Assembly: GCA_002386525.1 (NCBI GenBank)
Contig: DGIS01000022.1
Span: forward strand, 186,001 to 250,000
DNA length: 64,000 nt
DNA from: Sphingobacterium sp. UBA4616
GTDB lineage: Bacteria > Bacteroidota > Bacteroidia > Sphingobacteriales > Sphingobacteriaceae
Reading direction: 5' to 3'
A model generated the notes under the pieces. It worked only from the letters and a program-made list of their open reading frames with translations. It made no database searches and was not told the origin of the DNA. Numbering within the stretch: the first letter of the stretch is position 1; every line of letters starts with the position of its first letter. Positions 1-14,977 of the stretch are shown one piece after another. The translations under genes were made by a program, and so were the position numbers.

Positions 1-576
1 ACCCAACAGGGCGCTCTTGTTGAAGTCAGTTTGCTTGAATCTGTGTTGGATATGCAGTTTGAAATGCTGACCACACATGTCAATGATGGACGTAAGTTGC
101 CACAGCGCTCGGCTGTTCGAGGCGCAGGCCATGCTTATTTAAGTGCACCCTATGGACTTTATAAGACACTAGATGGTTATCTAGCTTTGGCTATGGGCAA
201 TGTGGGACATATTGCAGAAACAATAGGTCTGTCTAGTGAGCCTTATCAAGATGCTTCAACCTGGTTTTCGCGACGTGATGAAATATTGGAGGCCTTTGCT
301 ACAGTATTGTGCCAGAAGACCACTAGCGAATGGGTATCCCGTTTGGAATCGGAAGGGATCTGGTGTGGTGCAGTCAACGATTACCATCGTTTTTTTGAGG
401 AGCAAGGTTTTAAGGAGACAGGGATGTTGCAGGAAGTCAGTTTACAAGACGGTACCGCGCTAACCACCACCCGTAGTGTTTACCAGATTGATGGAAAGCG
501 TTTATATGCGGACAAACCTGCACCAAAAGTGGGCCAGCATACCGCATCAATTGTTCACGATTATTTAGAAAATTAA
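1..576 (+). CDS. CoA-transferase family III (CaiB/BaiF), C-terminal part, cut by window start
   Basis: The reading frame is open from the first base, so this is the C-terminal ~190 residues of a longer protein; the TTG at 31 is not a real start. It aligns by eye over its whole length with the next gene, sharing the segments around '[13 protein letters not shown]' and '[10 protein letters not shown]'. Class III CoA-transferases move CoA between carboxylic acids through an aspartyl-CoA anhydride. The position equivalent to that aspartate is glutamate here (codon 37-39), whereas the downstream paralogue keeps Asp. The stop is followed at once by the next ATG (TAATATG), so the two are co-translated and may form a heteromer. 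The family call is firm; the substrate is unknown. Confidence 0.9.
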   Translation, partial: TQQGALVEVSLLESVLDMQFEMLTTHVNDGRKLPQRSAVRGAGHAYLSAPYGLYKTLDGYLALAMGNVGHIAETIGLSSEPYQDASTWFSRRDEILEAFATVLCQKTTSEWVSRLESEGIWCGAVNDYHRFFEEQGFKETGMLQEVSLQDGTALTTTRSVYQIDGKRLYADKPAPKVGQHTASIVHDYLEN

Positions 577-577
577 T

Positions 578-1720
578 ATGTTACCATTAGCAGGCTATAC
601 CGTAGTCGACTTTAGTCAATTTTTATCCGGCCCATTAGCAAGTTTACGGCTAGCCGACTTAGGTGCGCGGGTGATAAAAATAGAAAAACCAGAGACGGGT
701 GATATTTGCAGGCAATTATATACCTCGGATACCATACTCAATGGTACTTCAACGGTGTTTCATGCCATTAATCGGAATAAAGAAAGTCTGGTGTTGGACT
801 TAAAAAGTGAATCCCACAAACAGATCATACGTGATTTAATCGCGCGGGCAGATGTGGTGCTGCACAATTTTCGTCCAGGTGTCATGGAACGTTTGGGCTT
901 TGATTATGCAGGTGTCCGAGAGATCAATCCGACGGTGATCTATGGAGAAATTTCAGGGTATGGAAAAGAAGGACCTTGGGTGAAACGACCTGGACAGGAT
1001 TTATTATTGCAATCACTTACCGGAATGACCTGGTTGAGCGGCGACGCAAATAATGGTCCAGTGGCCATGGGACTTTCCATTGTGGACATGTTTGCCGGCT
1101 CGAATCTATGTAGTGCCGTCTTGGCTTGCCTGTATCGTCGTGCGATACACCAAATGGGGGCACACGTGCATGTTAGCATGTTGGATTCTGCTGTAGATAT
1201 ACAATTTGAGGCTGTCACAACCTATTTTCGTGATGGTAAATTGTTACCCCAACGTAGCGAGGTGAGCAATGCACATGCATATTTGGCTGCGCCATATGGC
1301 GTTTATCGTACCCAAGATGGTTTTCTGGCACTTGCTATGGGCTCTATTCCTTTTCTTACCAAATTATTAGATTGCACAGCGCTGGAAGGCTTCGCGGACG
1401 GTGAACAGGCTTTCCGCGAAAGAGATACCATTAAAGCGATATTAACGGAACACTTGGCAACAGCATCTACGGCGCATTGGTTAGCAATACTGGAAGCAGC
1501 AGACATCTGGTGTGCCGATGTATTGGATTGGCGCCGTTTGACCGAGCACGATGCTTTTAAAGTGCTAGACATGCTACAGGAAGTAACGATGGGCGACGGC
1601 TTCCATTATGAGACCACCCGTTGTCCGATTCGTATCGATGGCGAGCGTTTGACTGCGACAAAAGGTTCGCCCAAATTAGGTGAGCACACCGCTAAAATAC
1701 TGGAGGAACTGTATGGATAA
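578..1720 (+). CDS. CoA-transferase family III (CaiB/BaiF), full length
   Basis: This 380-residue protein has the standard N-terminus of the family ([30 protein letters not shown]) and the conserved '[15 protein letters not shown]' segment. The likely nucleophile is Asp203 in 'VSMLDSAVD' (codon 1184-1186). It has no signal peptide, so it is cytosolic. It should exchange CoA between an acyl-CoA donor and a carboxylate; the acid cannot be read from the sequence. It is a tandem paralogue of the partial gene before it and overlaps the next gene by 8 bases. Its place next to a MaoC hydratase and a sugar dehydrogenase suggests activation of a sugar-derived acid rather than carnitine metabolism. Confidence 0.92.
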   Translation: MLPLAGYTVVDFSQFLSGPLASLRLADLGARVIKIEKPETGDICRQLYTSDTILNGTSTVFHAINRNKESLVLDLKSESHKQIIRDLIARADVVLHNFRPGVMERLGFDYAGVREINPTVIYGEISGYGKEGPWVKRPGQDLLLQSLTGMTWLSGDANNGPVAMGLSIVDMFAGSNLCSAVLACLYRRAIHQMGAHVHVSMLDSAVDIQFEAVTTYFRDGKLLPQRSEVSNAHAYLAAPYGVYRTQDGFLALAMGSIPFLTKLLDCTALEGFADGEQAFRERDTIKAILTEHLATASTAHWLAILEAADIWCADVLDWRRLTEHDAFKVLDMLQEVTMGDGFHYETTRCPIRIDGERLTATKGSPKLGEHTAKILEELYG

Positions 1721-2939
1721 GTTACGTTTTGCTGTCCGGAAATTCGACCCCTTTGAGCGTGCCATGGAGAAATGTTGGGCGGCTTATCAGGAGCTATATC
1801 CATCGGATATGGAGATAGAGTTTGTTCCATTAGATTTAGAGGAATTGACAGCAGCCTTCTTTGAGAACCAAGGCCTTTATAATGGTGACTGGGATATTGT
1901 CCATATCAATACCGATTGGATCGCACGTGCTTACGAAACGAAAGGTTTAGCTAATCTCGATCTTATGCTTGATCAATATCCACCCGAAGAAGTGGGGTGT
2001 GCATGGTCCGAAAGTTTACAGGCTTTACAACGTTTTGATGGACAGGTGTTTGGTTTGCCTTTTCATGATGGTCCTGAATGCATGGTCTTCCGGAAAGATC
2101 TGTTCGATGACCCACAGGAGCAGAGCCGTTTTCACGCGCTTTACGGAAAGCCTTTGGCTGTTCCAACAACCTGGACTGATTTTTTAACCGTTGCCACATT
2201 TTTTACCCGTCCGGAAGATAACCTGTACGGAACTGTGTTTGCCGGTTATCCGGATGGACACAATGCAGTATTCGATTTCTGTATTCAACTTTGGTCCCGT
2301 GGAGGCGATTTGCAGCAAGGAGAGATACCTGTTAAGCTGGATCAGCCATTGGCTGTAGAAGCATTGGATTTTTATAGAGGGTTATTTAAAGAGAGTAGGG
2401 GATTGCACCCCGAATCGGCCAATTATGAATCCGTGCAGGCCGGTGCCGCCTTTGCGCGGGGAGAAGTAGCCATGATGGTCAATTGGTTTGGATTTGCATC
2501 CTGGGCACAAATTGATGCGGCGTCGGCAGTGCAAGGTAAGGTAGATGTAGCAGCCATTCCTTCAGCAGAAGGGGGAATGTCTCCTTCATTAAATGTGTAT
2601 TGGTTGTATGCAATCCCAGAAGGTAGCCGTCATAAGCAGTTGGCTTATGATTTTATCCGCTTTGCCGTAGGCCGCCAGTCAGATAAAAATCTCACCCTCG
2701 AAGGTGGCGTTGGCTGTCGTTACTCCACCTGGTATGATTCCGAAATCAATCAGATGATACCCTTTTATAATAAATTGGCTGAATTGCATGATACTGCACG
2801 TACATTACCGCGCTTGGCCAACTGGCCGCAGATTGCACATATCATTGATGAGACCGTCATAGCAGCGATTAATTCCGAGGAGAGTAGTCTTTCATTATTG
2901 ACTAAAGCACAGAAAAAACTAAATACATGGATAGGATAG
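1713..2939 (+). CDS. Family 1 solute-binding-protein fold without signal peptide
   Basis: The 408-residue product resembles ABC sugar-binding proteins of family 1: an N-terminal beta strand ([15 protein letters not shown]), '[16 protein letters not shown]', a hinge-region '[20 protein letters not shown]', and a C-terminal lobe with '[19 protein letters not shown]'. I chose ATG 1713, which overlaps the stop of the CoA-transferase; the longer GTG frame at 1680 only adds residues translated from inside the upstream gene. The mature fold begins directly at the start codon with no Sec signal or lipobox, and there are no ABC permease or ATPase genes in the window. It therefore probably binds a ligand in the cytosol or has become an enzyme-associated protein. 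It sits in the middle of a tightly overlapping operon. Confidence 0.8.
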   Translation: MDKLRFAVRKFDPFERAMEKCWAAYQELYPSDMEIEFVPLDLEELTAAFFENQGLYNGDWDIVHINTDWIARAYETKGLANLDLMLDQYPPEEVGCAWSESLQALQRFDGQVFGLPFHDGPECMVFRKDLFDDPQEQSRFHALYGKPLAVPTTWTDFLTVATFFTRPEDNLYGTVFAGYPDGHNAVFDFCIQLWSRGGDLQQGEIPVKLDQPLAVEALDFYRGLFKESRGLHPESANYESVQAGAAFARGEVAMMVNWFGFASWAQIDAASAVQGKVDVAAIPSAEGGMSPSLNVYWLYAIPEGSRHKQLAYDFIRFAVGRQSDKNLTLEGGVGCRYSTWYDSEINQMIPFYNKLAELHDTARTLPRLANWPQIAHIIDETVIAAINSEESSLSLLTKAQKKLNTWIG

Positions 2940-4012
2940 ATATTCAATATAAAACCATATTACCCCAAACGTCTTTGCCCATTATTATAATAGGCGCAGG
3001 CGGTATAGTGAAAGATGCACATCTCCCGGCTTATCGTAAGGCCGGCTTTCATGTGCATGGTATTGTCAATCGTACAAGGGCGAAAGCAGAAGCATTGGCA
3101 CAGGATTTCGGTATTCCGAATGTGTACGATACGGTGGCGGATGCCGTCGCGCAAGCACCCGAAAATGCGGTGTATGATATGACGACTATGCCGGATATCT
3201 ATATCGAAACCTTAGAGACTTTGCCCGATGGAGCAGCGGTATTGATCCAAAAGCCGATGGGCGATTACTATGCCGATAGCCAGGCAATCTTGGAGGTCTG
3301 CCAGCGCAAGGGTTTGGTGGCTGCGATCAACTGTCAGTTGCGTCAGGCGCCTTTTGTCAATGCGGCTCGTTGGCTGATCGATCAGGGCTACATCGGCGAA
3401 CTCTACGATATGGAGGTGCGCGTAGCCGTGCATACCCCTTGGCAGCTTTTTCCACACGTGATGGTGCATCCGCGTTTGGAAATACTGTACCATAGCGTGC
3501 ATTATATAGACCTGATCCGTTCTTTTTGGGGTACACCGGCATCGGTTTATGCCAAGACCTTGAAGCATCCAGCCAAAGAGCTATCTTCGAGCCGGACAAC
3601 CTTGTTATTTGATTATGGGGATACTATGCACGCGGTGGTTAATACCAATCACGACCATGAATTTGGACCGCACAACGAAGAAAGTTACATCAAATGGGAA
3701 GGGACTAAAGGAGCGATCAAAGCGACGATGGGCTTATTGATGGATTATCCGCACGGCGTGCCCGATGTATTTGAATATTGCATCAAACCGACCGACGGTA
3801 ATAAGCCGCAGTGGGTACAATTCCCGATCGAAGGGACTTGGTTCCCCGATGCCTTTATCGGTAGCATGGGTAGCTTGATGCGCTTTAAACTGGGCGAAAT
3901 TGCTGTGTTACCGGCGGCGGTGGAGGATGTTATCGAGACCATGGCCGTCGTGGAGGCTGCTTATAAAAGCAGTGCTCAGGGCGGTGTACCTATCGTAGAG
4001 ACTAGAAAATAA
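2927..4012 (+). CDS. Gfo/Idh/MocA family NAD(P)-dependent dehydrogenase
   Basis: This 361-residue cytosolic protein has a Rossmann nucleotide-binding loop at residues 23-26 (IIIGAGGI) and the family's conserved Lys-Pro element as '[10 protein letters not shown]'. The C-terminal alpha/beta domain carries '[14 protein letters not shown]'. Family members oxidise or reduce sugars, sugar acids and inositols. It overlaps the solute-binding gene by 13 bases. Its base composition looks richer in G+C than the flanking genes (34 of 60 in 3301-3360). The role is inferred to be a redox step on the compound handled by the CoA-transferase module; the substrate is unknown. Confidence 0.88.
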   Translation: MDRIDIQYKTILPQTSLPIIIIGAGGIVKDAHLPAYRKAGFHVHGIVNRTRAKAEALAQDFGIPNVYDTVADAVAQAPENAVYDMTTMPDIYIETLETLPDGAAVLIQKPMGDYYADSQAILEVCQRKGLVAAINCQLRQAPFVNAARWLIDQGYIGELYDMEVRVAVHTPWQLFPHVMVHPRLEILYHSVHYIDLIRSFWGTPASVYAKTLKHPAKELSSSRTTLLFDYGDTMHAVVNTNHDHEFGPHNEESYIKWEGTKGAIKATMGLLMDYPHGVPDVFEYCIKPTDGNKPQWVQFPIEGTWFPDAFIGSMGSLMRFKLGEIAVLPAAVEDVIETMAVVEAAYKSSAQGGVPIVETRK

Positions 4013-4065
4013 AAATTGGAGATCAGCGAGTAGGAACTAGAGGTTATAAACATAAAATAAGAAAT

Positions 4066-4518
4066 ATGCATTTTGAATCGATTTTTTTTGAAGACTATAT
4101 ATTAAACGACAAACGGACGACATTGGGCCGTACGATTACCGAAACAGATTTTGTTGTTCATGCTGGACATACAGGCGACTTTTTTCCACATCATCTCGAT
4201 GCGGAATGGTGCAAGACCCAACCTTTTGGACAGCGCATCGCGCACGGAACAATGATCTTTGCGATTGGTATCGGACTGACGGCATCAGTTATTAATCCGG
4301 AAGCATTTTCCAAAGGCTACGATCGCCTTCGTTTTGTCAAGCCTGTGTTTATTGGCGATACCATCCACGCTGAGGTGACTATTTGTGAAAAATCCGATGC
4401 AAAAAAGCCTGAATTCGGTACTGTAGTGGAGCATGTTGAAATTATCAATCAACATGGTGAAGTGGTGTTGGTCGCAGAGCATATCCTGCTAGCAAAACGC
4501 AAGGAAGTTTCAATTTAA
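4066..4518 (+). CDS. MaoC-like (hotdog) enoyl-CoA hydratase/dehydratase
   Basis: This 150-residue single-hotdog protein has the hydratase-2 signature D-x-x-P-x-H at Asp38/His43 (GDFFPHH) followed by '[17 protein letters not shown]', the usual length and layout of R-specific enoyl-CoA hydratases of the MaoC family. It would add or remove water on a CoA thioester. Found beside two CoA-transferases, it supports a CoA-thioester pathway rather than simple sugar oxidation. It follows the dehydrogenase by 53 bases and precedes the symporter by 11, so it is in the same operon. Confidence 0.88.
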   Translation: MHFESIFFEDYILNDKRTTLGRTITETDFVVHAGHTGDFFPHHLDAEWCKTQPFGQRIAHGTMIFAIGIGLTASVINPEAFSKGYDRLRFVKPVFIGDTIHAEVTICEKSDAKKPEFGTVVEHVEIINQHGEVVLVAEHILLAKRKEVSI

Positions 4519-4529
4519 CCTATCATCAC

Positions 4530-5825
4530 ATGGAAATTGGTACAAAATCATCAATCAAGCTAACAGAGGCATCGTCTAGTAAGGGCTATCTCCTTCCGTT
4601 TATTCTGATTGTCAGCCTGTTTTTTTTATGGGGTATGGCCCATAATTTAAATGGTGTGCTGATCCCGCATTTGAAAAAAGCCTGTCAGTTGAATAACAGC
4701 CAATCGGCACTGGTTGATACATCCGTATTCTTCGCTTACTTCATTATGGCTCTACCCGCAGGTTATATATTACGCAGGTGGGGATATAAGTTGTCTATTA
4801 TTCTCGGGCTGCTGACTTTTTCCGTCGGCGCATTTTTATTTCTCCCTGCGGCAGATCACCGGATGTATGAGCTCTTTTTACTGGCTTTATTTATTATTGG
4901 TTGTGGACTAGCTTTATTAGAAACAGCGGCTAATCCCTATGCTGCAGTTTTGGGCAAGCCCGAAGCGGCAACCCACCGCCTTAATTTGGCGGCCTCTTTT
5001 AATGGGTTGGCAGCAGTGGTGGCACCAGTGATAGGTACGACCTTTATTTTGTCGGGTACGAGCTATTCAGAAACGGAACTGGCGGCTATGACAGAGAGCA
5101 ATCGGTTAGCGTATCTGCTCCATGAAGCGTCTTCCGTAAAAATGCCTTATTTGATATTAGGATTAATCCTAGTTGTTGTAGCGCTCATCTTTTTATTTAT
5201 AAAACTGCCTGAAATACAAGGTGAGAAAGCCGAAGGAGATAAAGAGAAAAAGACTGGCTTATTTGCTGTACTTCGACACAAGCATTTGAGTTTTTCTGTG
5301 ATCGCGCAGTTTTTCTATGTTGGAGCACAGGTTTGTGTAACCAGTTTTTTTATTCGTATGGCACAGCAGGGAGCAGGTGTCGATGAGAAAACTGCGGGAT
5401 ATTTCCTAGGTGTATATGGTTTGCTCTTTATGGGCGGACGTTTCGTCGGTACCCTGTTGTTGCGTTATACGACCGCGCAGCGTTTATTGGCTATTTATGC
5501 TGTTTGTTGCGCTATATTGGCAACTGTAGCCATTTCGGGTACAGGTATGGTCATCTTGTATGCGCTAGGTGGACTTGGTTTCTTTATGTCAATTATGTTT
5601 CCTACAATTTTTTCTTTGGGTATTGCTGGACTCGGAAACGAGACGAAACAAGCCTCTTCCTGGTTGATTATGTCAATTGTTGGTGGAGCCGTATTTCCCT
5701 TTGTGACCGGAAATATTATTGATGCGCTGCATGATAATACGCAGATTGGTTATAGTGTACCTTTGGTCTGTTATCTCGTAATTCTATGGTTTGCACTGAA
5801 AGGATATAAACCGGCAAAAGCCTAA
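4530..5825 (+). CDS. FucP-type sugar:H+ symporter (MFS)
   Basis: This 431-residue inner-membrane carrier of the major facilitator superfamily belongs to the L-fucose permease group. Visible signs are the N-terminal 'LFFLWGMAHNLNGVLIPHLKKA' region, the 'AANPYAAVLG' motif and the 'RLNLAASFNGLAA' segment. About twelve hydrophobic helices alternate with short loops, and a charged cytosolic loop lies near residues 232-245. FucP relatives carry fucose, galactose, glucose and related sugars, so the exact substrate is open. Its position directly after the CoA-thioester module suggests it imports the substrate of that module. Confidence 0.9.
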   Translation: MEIGTKSSIKLTEASSSKGYLLPFILIVSLFFLWGMAHNLNGVLIPHLKKACQLNNSQSALVDTSVFFAYFIMALPAGYILRRWGYKLSIILGLLTFSVGAFLFLPAADHRMYELFLLALFIIGCGLALLETAANPYAAVLGKPEAATHRLNLAASFNGLAAVVAPVIGTTFILSGTSYSETELAAMTESNRLAYLLHEASSVKMPYLILGLILVVVALIFLFIKLPEIQGEKAEGDKEKKTGLFAVLRHKHLSFSVIAQFFYVGAQVCVTSFFIRMAQQGAGVDEKTAGYFLGVYGLLFMGGRFVGTLLLRYTTAQRLLAIYAVCCAILATVAISGTGMVILYALGGLGFFMSIMFPTIFSLGIAGLGNETKQASSWLIMSIVGGAVFPFVTGNIIDALHDNTQIGYSVPLVCYLVILWFALKGYKPAKA

Positions 5826-5957
5826 GTTGTGTCTCACCGTGTATTTTAGTGAGCAATTGAAAAAAATATAGCGCGTGTTTTACTAGTGAAAAACACATAT
5901 ACCGCCGAAGTTAACGTTGGTTTTGGTGTTAGTGAATTGATTAACAATGATTCGAAT

Positions 5958-11415
<5,458 letters not shown>

Positions 11416-11568
11416 ATAAATGAAGATTAGCAGGAAGCTATCCAGTAAGTAAAGTTAAACCCTGTAGGTGTCGACTAGTTGAAATGACGCGATAAGGGAG
11501 ATAAATTCAAAAATGAAAGAAATAGGCTGCCCAACCTTTTTGGATAGCTTTAAAGAACAAGATAAGAT

Positions 11569-14500
11569 ATGACGAGGATTAAGTTGCTATTAGGAACAAG
11601 TCTTCTTTTGGGCTGTTTGAGCAGCAATGCGCAGATTAAAGGTATTCCAACGGAATTAGTTCCGTTGGATCAACATTCGTTTGAACAAGCAAAACCTTGG
11701 GTATTTTGGTACTTTATGCATGCCAGCTATTCCAAGGAAGGCATTGCAGCAGATTTGAAAGCGATGGCGGATAACAACATAAAAGGAGCATATTTGGCCC
11801 CTATTAAGGGGAAAACTGATCCGCCGCTTTTCAATCCGCCAACAGAGTCTTTGACACCTGAATGGTGGGATATGTTTGGATACATCGTTGCCGAGGCAAA
11901 AAAATATGGATTAAAGATTGCTTTGTTACCTAATGATGGATTTGCGACCGCCGGTGGACCATGGATTAGTCCAGAAAAATCGATGCAAAAATTGGTTTAT
12001 GCAGATACCGTAGTCAATAGCAAGGGCGGGCGATCACGTGGTATTCAGTTGCCACAACCCCAAACGCAACAAGGCTATTACGAAGATATCGCTTTATTTG
12101 CGATGCCACTGACCCACTCGCCGCGAAAGAGCTTTACGGAGCTGGTACAGGTAACCAATAGCTATGGCGAAGATCTAAAACGATTGGCTGAAAGAGGCAA
12201 CAAACAAAATTTTGCAGCAGCTGCGCCAGGATGGATCCAATATGCTTTTGAGCGGCCCTTCCCTTGCAATTCATTGAAAATTGAATGGACAGCATCCAAT
12301 TACCAAGCAAATCGTCTGCAAGTTTGGGCCAGCGATGATGGCTTAAATTTTCGGAAGATTACACAATTAGAATCCCCAAGAATGGGCTGGTTGGATTGGG
12401 ATAATGGTGTAACACATCTGATTCCCTACACCGAAGCGAAATATTTTCGCTTCGTATACGATCCCACAGGAAGTGAGCCCGGAGCCGAAGACCTTGATTC
12501 TGGTAAATGGAAGCCTTCCCTAAAATTGAATGGTATCAGTCTGTTTGAAGAAGCGCAGGTTCATCAGATCGAAGGCAAGACAGGTGAAATATGGCGTGTT
12601 GGCAAAAAGTCCGACCCAAGCGCTGTTATGCCAGGAGCTATTATTGGACAGCAACAGCTTATCCGTTTGCCTAAGCCGGATCAAGCGGGTCGTGTCGACC
12701 TGACATTACCTGCAGGAAGGTGGAAAATATTACGGGTGGGACACACCTCTACTGGCCATAAAAATGAAACTGCTGGTGCAGGAAAGGGCCTCGAATGTGA
12801 TAAGTTGGACGCAGCTACTGTCGCTTTTCAATTTGATCAGTGGTTTGGAGCAGCCAAAAAGCATGTAGATCCACACTTGTCTAAAGAAGTTCTCACGGTA
12901 TTTCATATTGATTCTTGGGAATGTGGTAGTCAAAACTGGACCCGTAGTTTTCCGGATGAGTTTTTAAAACGCCGGGGCTATGACCTGACTAACTATCTCC
13001 CGGTTTTAGCAGGTTGTTTTGTGAATAGTGTGGAAGATTCCGAAGCCTTTTTGCAAGATTACAGACAGACCATCAGCGAACTGTTACAAGAGAATGGCTA
13101 TGCGACATTACGTCGAAAAGCGGATGAATACGGTGTTGAATTTACAGCAGAAGCGACTGCTCCTGTGATGGTCGGTGATGGTTTGGCACATTTTGCTTCA
13201 ACCGACCGTCCAATGGGTGAATTTTGGTTCAGAAGTCCTTCGCACGATAAACCTGCGGACATCTTGGATGCTATTTCGGGAAGCCATATTTATGGTAAGC
13301 GCGTTACCATGTCGGAGGCTTTTACCCAGATCCGTGCACAATGGGATGAACATCCGCGGCTTCTGAAAAGTCTTCAGGACCGAAATTACGCCTTGGGCAT
13401 CAACAATCTGGTCTACCATGTGTACGTGCATAATCCCTGGATGGACCGTAAACCTGGTATGACCATGGACGGTATCGGAACCTATTTTCAGCGCGATCAA
13501 ACGTGGTGGAAACCTGGTAAAGAGTGGGTTAATTATGCGATCCGCTCACAGCAGCTACTGCAATATGGAGTACCGGTACGAGATGTAGCTGTGTTTATTG
13601 GGGAGGAGATTCCAAGAAGGTCTGTACTCCCAAGTGCTTTGATCGATGTCTTACCCGGTATTATTGGTGAAGCCCGTGTTCATCGTACAGATTCTTTGTT
13701 GGCCAATGTCGGCCTACCCTTACAAAAAGTTGCAGGTGTGACTACAGGAGCCAATATGTATAGACCCGAAGATTGGGTCGATCCACTACGCGGCTATGCC
13801 TACGATTCCTTCAATCCCGATGCGCTTTGGAATCAGACTAGCGTACAGGACGGTAAGGTGATTTTTGCGAATCATATTGCTTATGCTTTACTTGTGATGC
13901 CTGGAGAAACAGCATTAAATCCGAATGGTAGCCAATATTCCCTTCGTACGCTAGAACGCATCAGGAGTCTTGTCAATCAAGGGGCTACGGTGCTCTTCCA
14001 AGATATTCCACAGACATGGCGGGGCAAACTGACCGATGACAAAGTACAACAGTATCGCATTTTGCTTGATGAGTTATTCACTGGGCTAGAGCCATTCACA
14101 AATACAACATTACAAACGAAGCAGATCGGCAAAGGCCGTGTGCTTGTTGGCCACTATGAAGCGAAAGATTTTAAGCCGCTAAATATTGCTCCCGATGTGC
14201 TGATTAACGAAGGGCACAATCCACATATTTCTTGGAACCATCGCCGTTTCGATGGTGGTGATTTGTTTTTTGTAGCCAATCAAGATAGTTTAGCGCAAAA
14301 GGCAACTTTATCTTTACGGACAAAAGAAAAATATGCCTACCGTTACGATCCTGTAAGCGACAAACTAGCGGTTTTACCGTTTAAAGTGATCAACGATAGG
14401 ACCGTTATCGAACTTTCGTTTGATGCGTATCAATCTGGCTTTGTATTGACCAGCGATAAAAAAATAGATATACCGACCTATCAATACTCCGGAAAAACAG

Positions 14501-14970
14501 CTTTGACAGGACCCTGGTCATTTACGGCTGATGGGTTATCCGGCAAGCAAGCAATTAAACAGCAAGAGCCTCAGTTTTGGACAGCCAGTGCAGACGATGA
14601 CATTAAATATCATGCTGGATCAGGAAGTTATCAAACGACCATTCATATCCAAAAAATAGCTGAAAAGCAACGCGCTCATTTACAATTTTCGGCCATTGAA
14701 TCTATGGCAGAAATTTTTGTCAATGGACAATATGCTGGGGTTGTCTGGACCAAACCTTATCAGATCGATGTAACTGATTTTATCCGGCAAGGTGATAATA
14801 AAGTACAGGTCAAGGTCTATAATACATGGGGGAACCGTTTCCTTTATGAAAAAGAGAATACAACAGTAGAAAAGAAAATGCAGGCAACAGCGTCAGACAA
14901 GTTCCTCAAAGGCTTATTACCTTCCGGATTACAAGGGAAAGTTGACTTACTGTGGTTAGATGCAAAATAA
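11569..14970 (+). CDS. GH106 alpha-L-rhamnosidase, exported
   Basis: The 1133-residue protein has a Sec signal ending at 'LSSNAQ'. It shows the GH106 pattern: an N-terminal barrel entry 'PWVFWYFMHASYSKEGIAADLKAM', 'YGLKIALLPNDGFATAGGPW', a discoidin-like insert near residues 210-330, and a C-terminal galactose-binding-like domain ('INGQYAGVVWTKPYQIDVTDF' region). GH106 enzymes release alpha-L-rhamnose from rhamnogalacturonan, including RG-II side chains. It lies 153 bases after the GH2 gene in a gap that holds a 10-bp inverted repeat. A second, shorter GH106 is at 59797. Confidence 0.9.
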   Translation: MTRIKLLLGTSLLLGCLSSNAQIKGIPTELVPLDQHSFEQAKPWVFWYFMHASYSKEGIAADLKAMADNNIKGAYLAPIKGKTDPPLFNPPTESLTPEWWDMFGYIVAEAKKYGLKIALLPNDGFATAGGPWISPEKSMQKLVYADTVVNSKGGRSRGIQLPQPQTQQGYYEDIALFAMPLTHSPRKSFTELVQVTNSYGEDLKRLAERGNKQNFAAAAPGWIQYAFERPFPCNSLKIEWTASNYQANRLQVWASDDGLNFRKITQLESPRMGWLDWDNGVTHLIPYTEAKYFRFVYDPTGSEPGAEDLDSGKWKPSLKLNGISLFEEAQVHQIEGKTGEIWRVGKKSDPSAVMPGAIIGQQQLIRLPKPDQAGRVDLTLPAGRWKILRVGHTSTGHKNETAGAGKGLECDKLDAATVAFQFDQWFGAAKKHVDPHLSKEVLTVFHIDSWECGSQNWTRSFPDEFLKRRGYDLTNYLPVLAGCFVNSVEDSEAFLQDYRQTISELLQENGYATLRRKADEYGVEFTAEATAPVMVGDGLAHFASTDRPMGEFWFRSPSHDKPADILDAISGSHIYGKRVTMSEAFTQIRAQWDEHPRLLKSLQDRNYALGINNLVYHVYVHNPWMDRKPGMTMDGIGTYFQRDQTWWKPGKEWVNYAIRSQQLLQYGVPVRDVAVFIGEEIPRRSVLPSALIDVLPGIIGEARVHRTDSLLANVGLPLQKVAGVTTGANMYRPEDWVDPLRGYAYDSFNPDALWNQTSVQDGKVIFANHIAYALLVMPGETALNPNGSQYSLRTLERIRSLVNQGATVLFQDIPQTWRGKLTDDKVQQYRILLDELFTGLEPFTNTTLQTKQIGKGRVLVGHYEAKDFKPLNIAPDVLINEGHNPHISWNHRRFDGGDLFFVANQDSLAQKATLSLRTKEKYAYRYDPVSDKLAVLPFKVINDRTVIELSFDAYQSGFVLTSDKKIDIPTYQYSGKTALTGPWSFTADGLSGKQAIKQQEPQFWTASADDDIKYHAGSGSYQTTIHIQKIAEKQRAHLQFSAIESMAEIFVNGQYAGVVWTKPYQIDVTDFIRQGDNKVQVKVYNTWGNRFLYEKENTTVEKKMQATASDKFLKGLLPSGLQGKVDLLWLDAK

Positions 14971-14977
14971 AGAAATC

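Noticed and set aside
1680..1712. Longer N-terminus for the solute-binding protein (GTG 1680)
   Set aside because: It would translate from inside the CoA-transferase gene and yields no signal peptide; ATG 1713 starts at the expected first strand.
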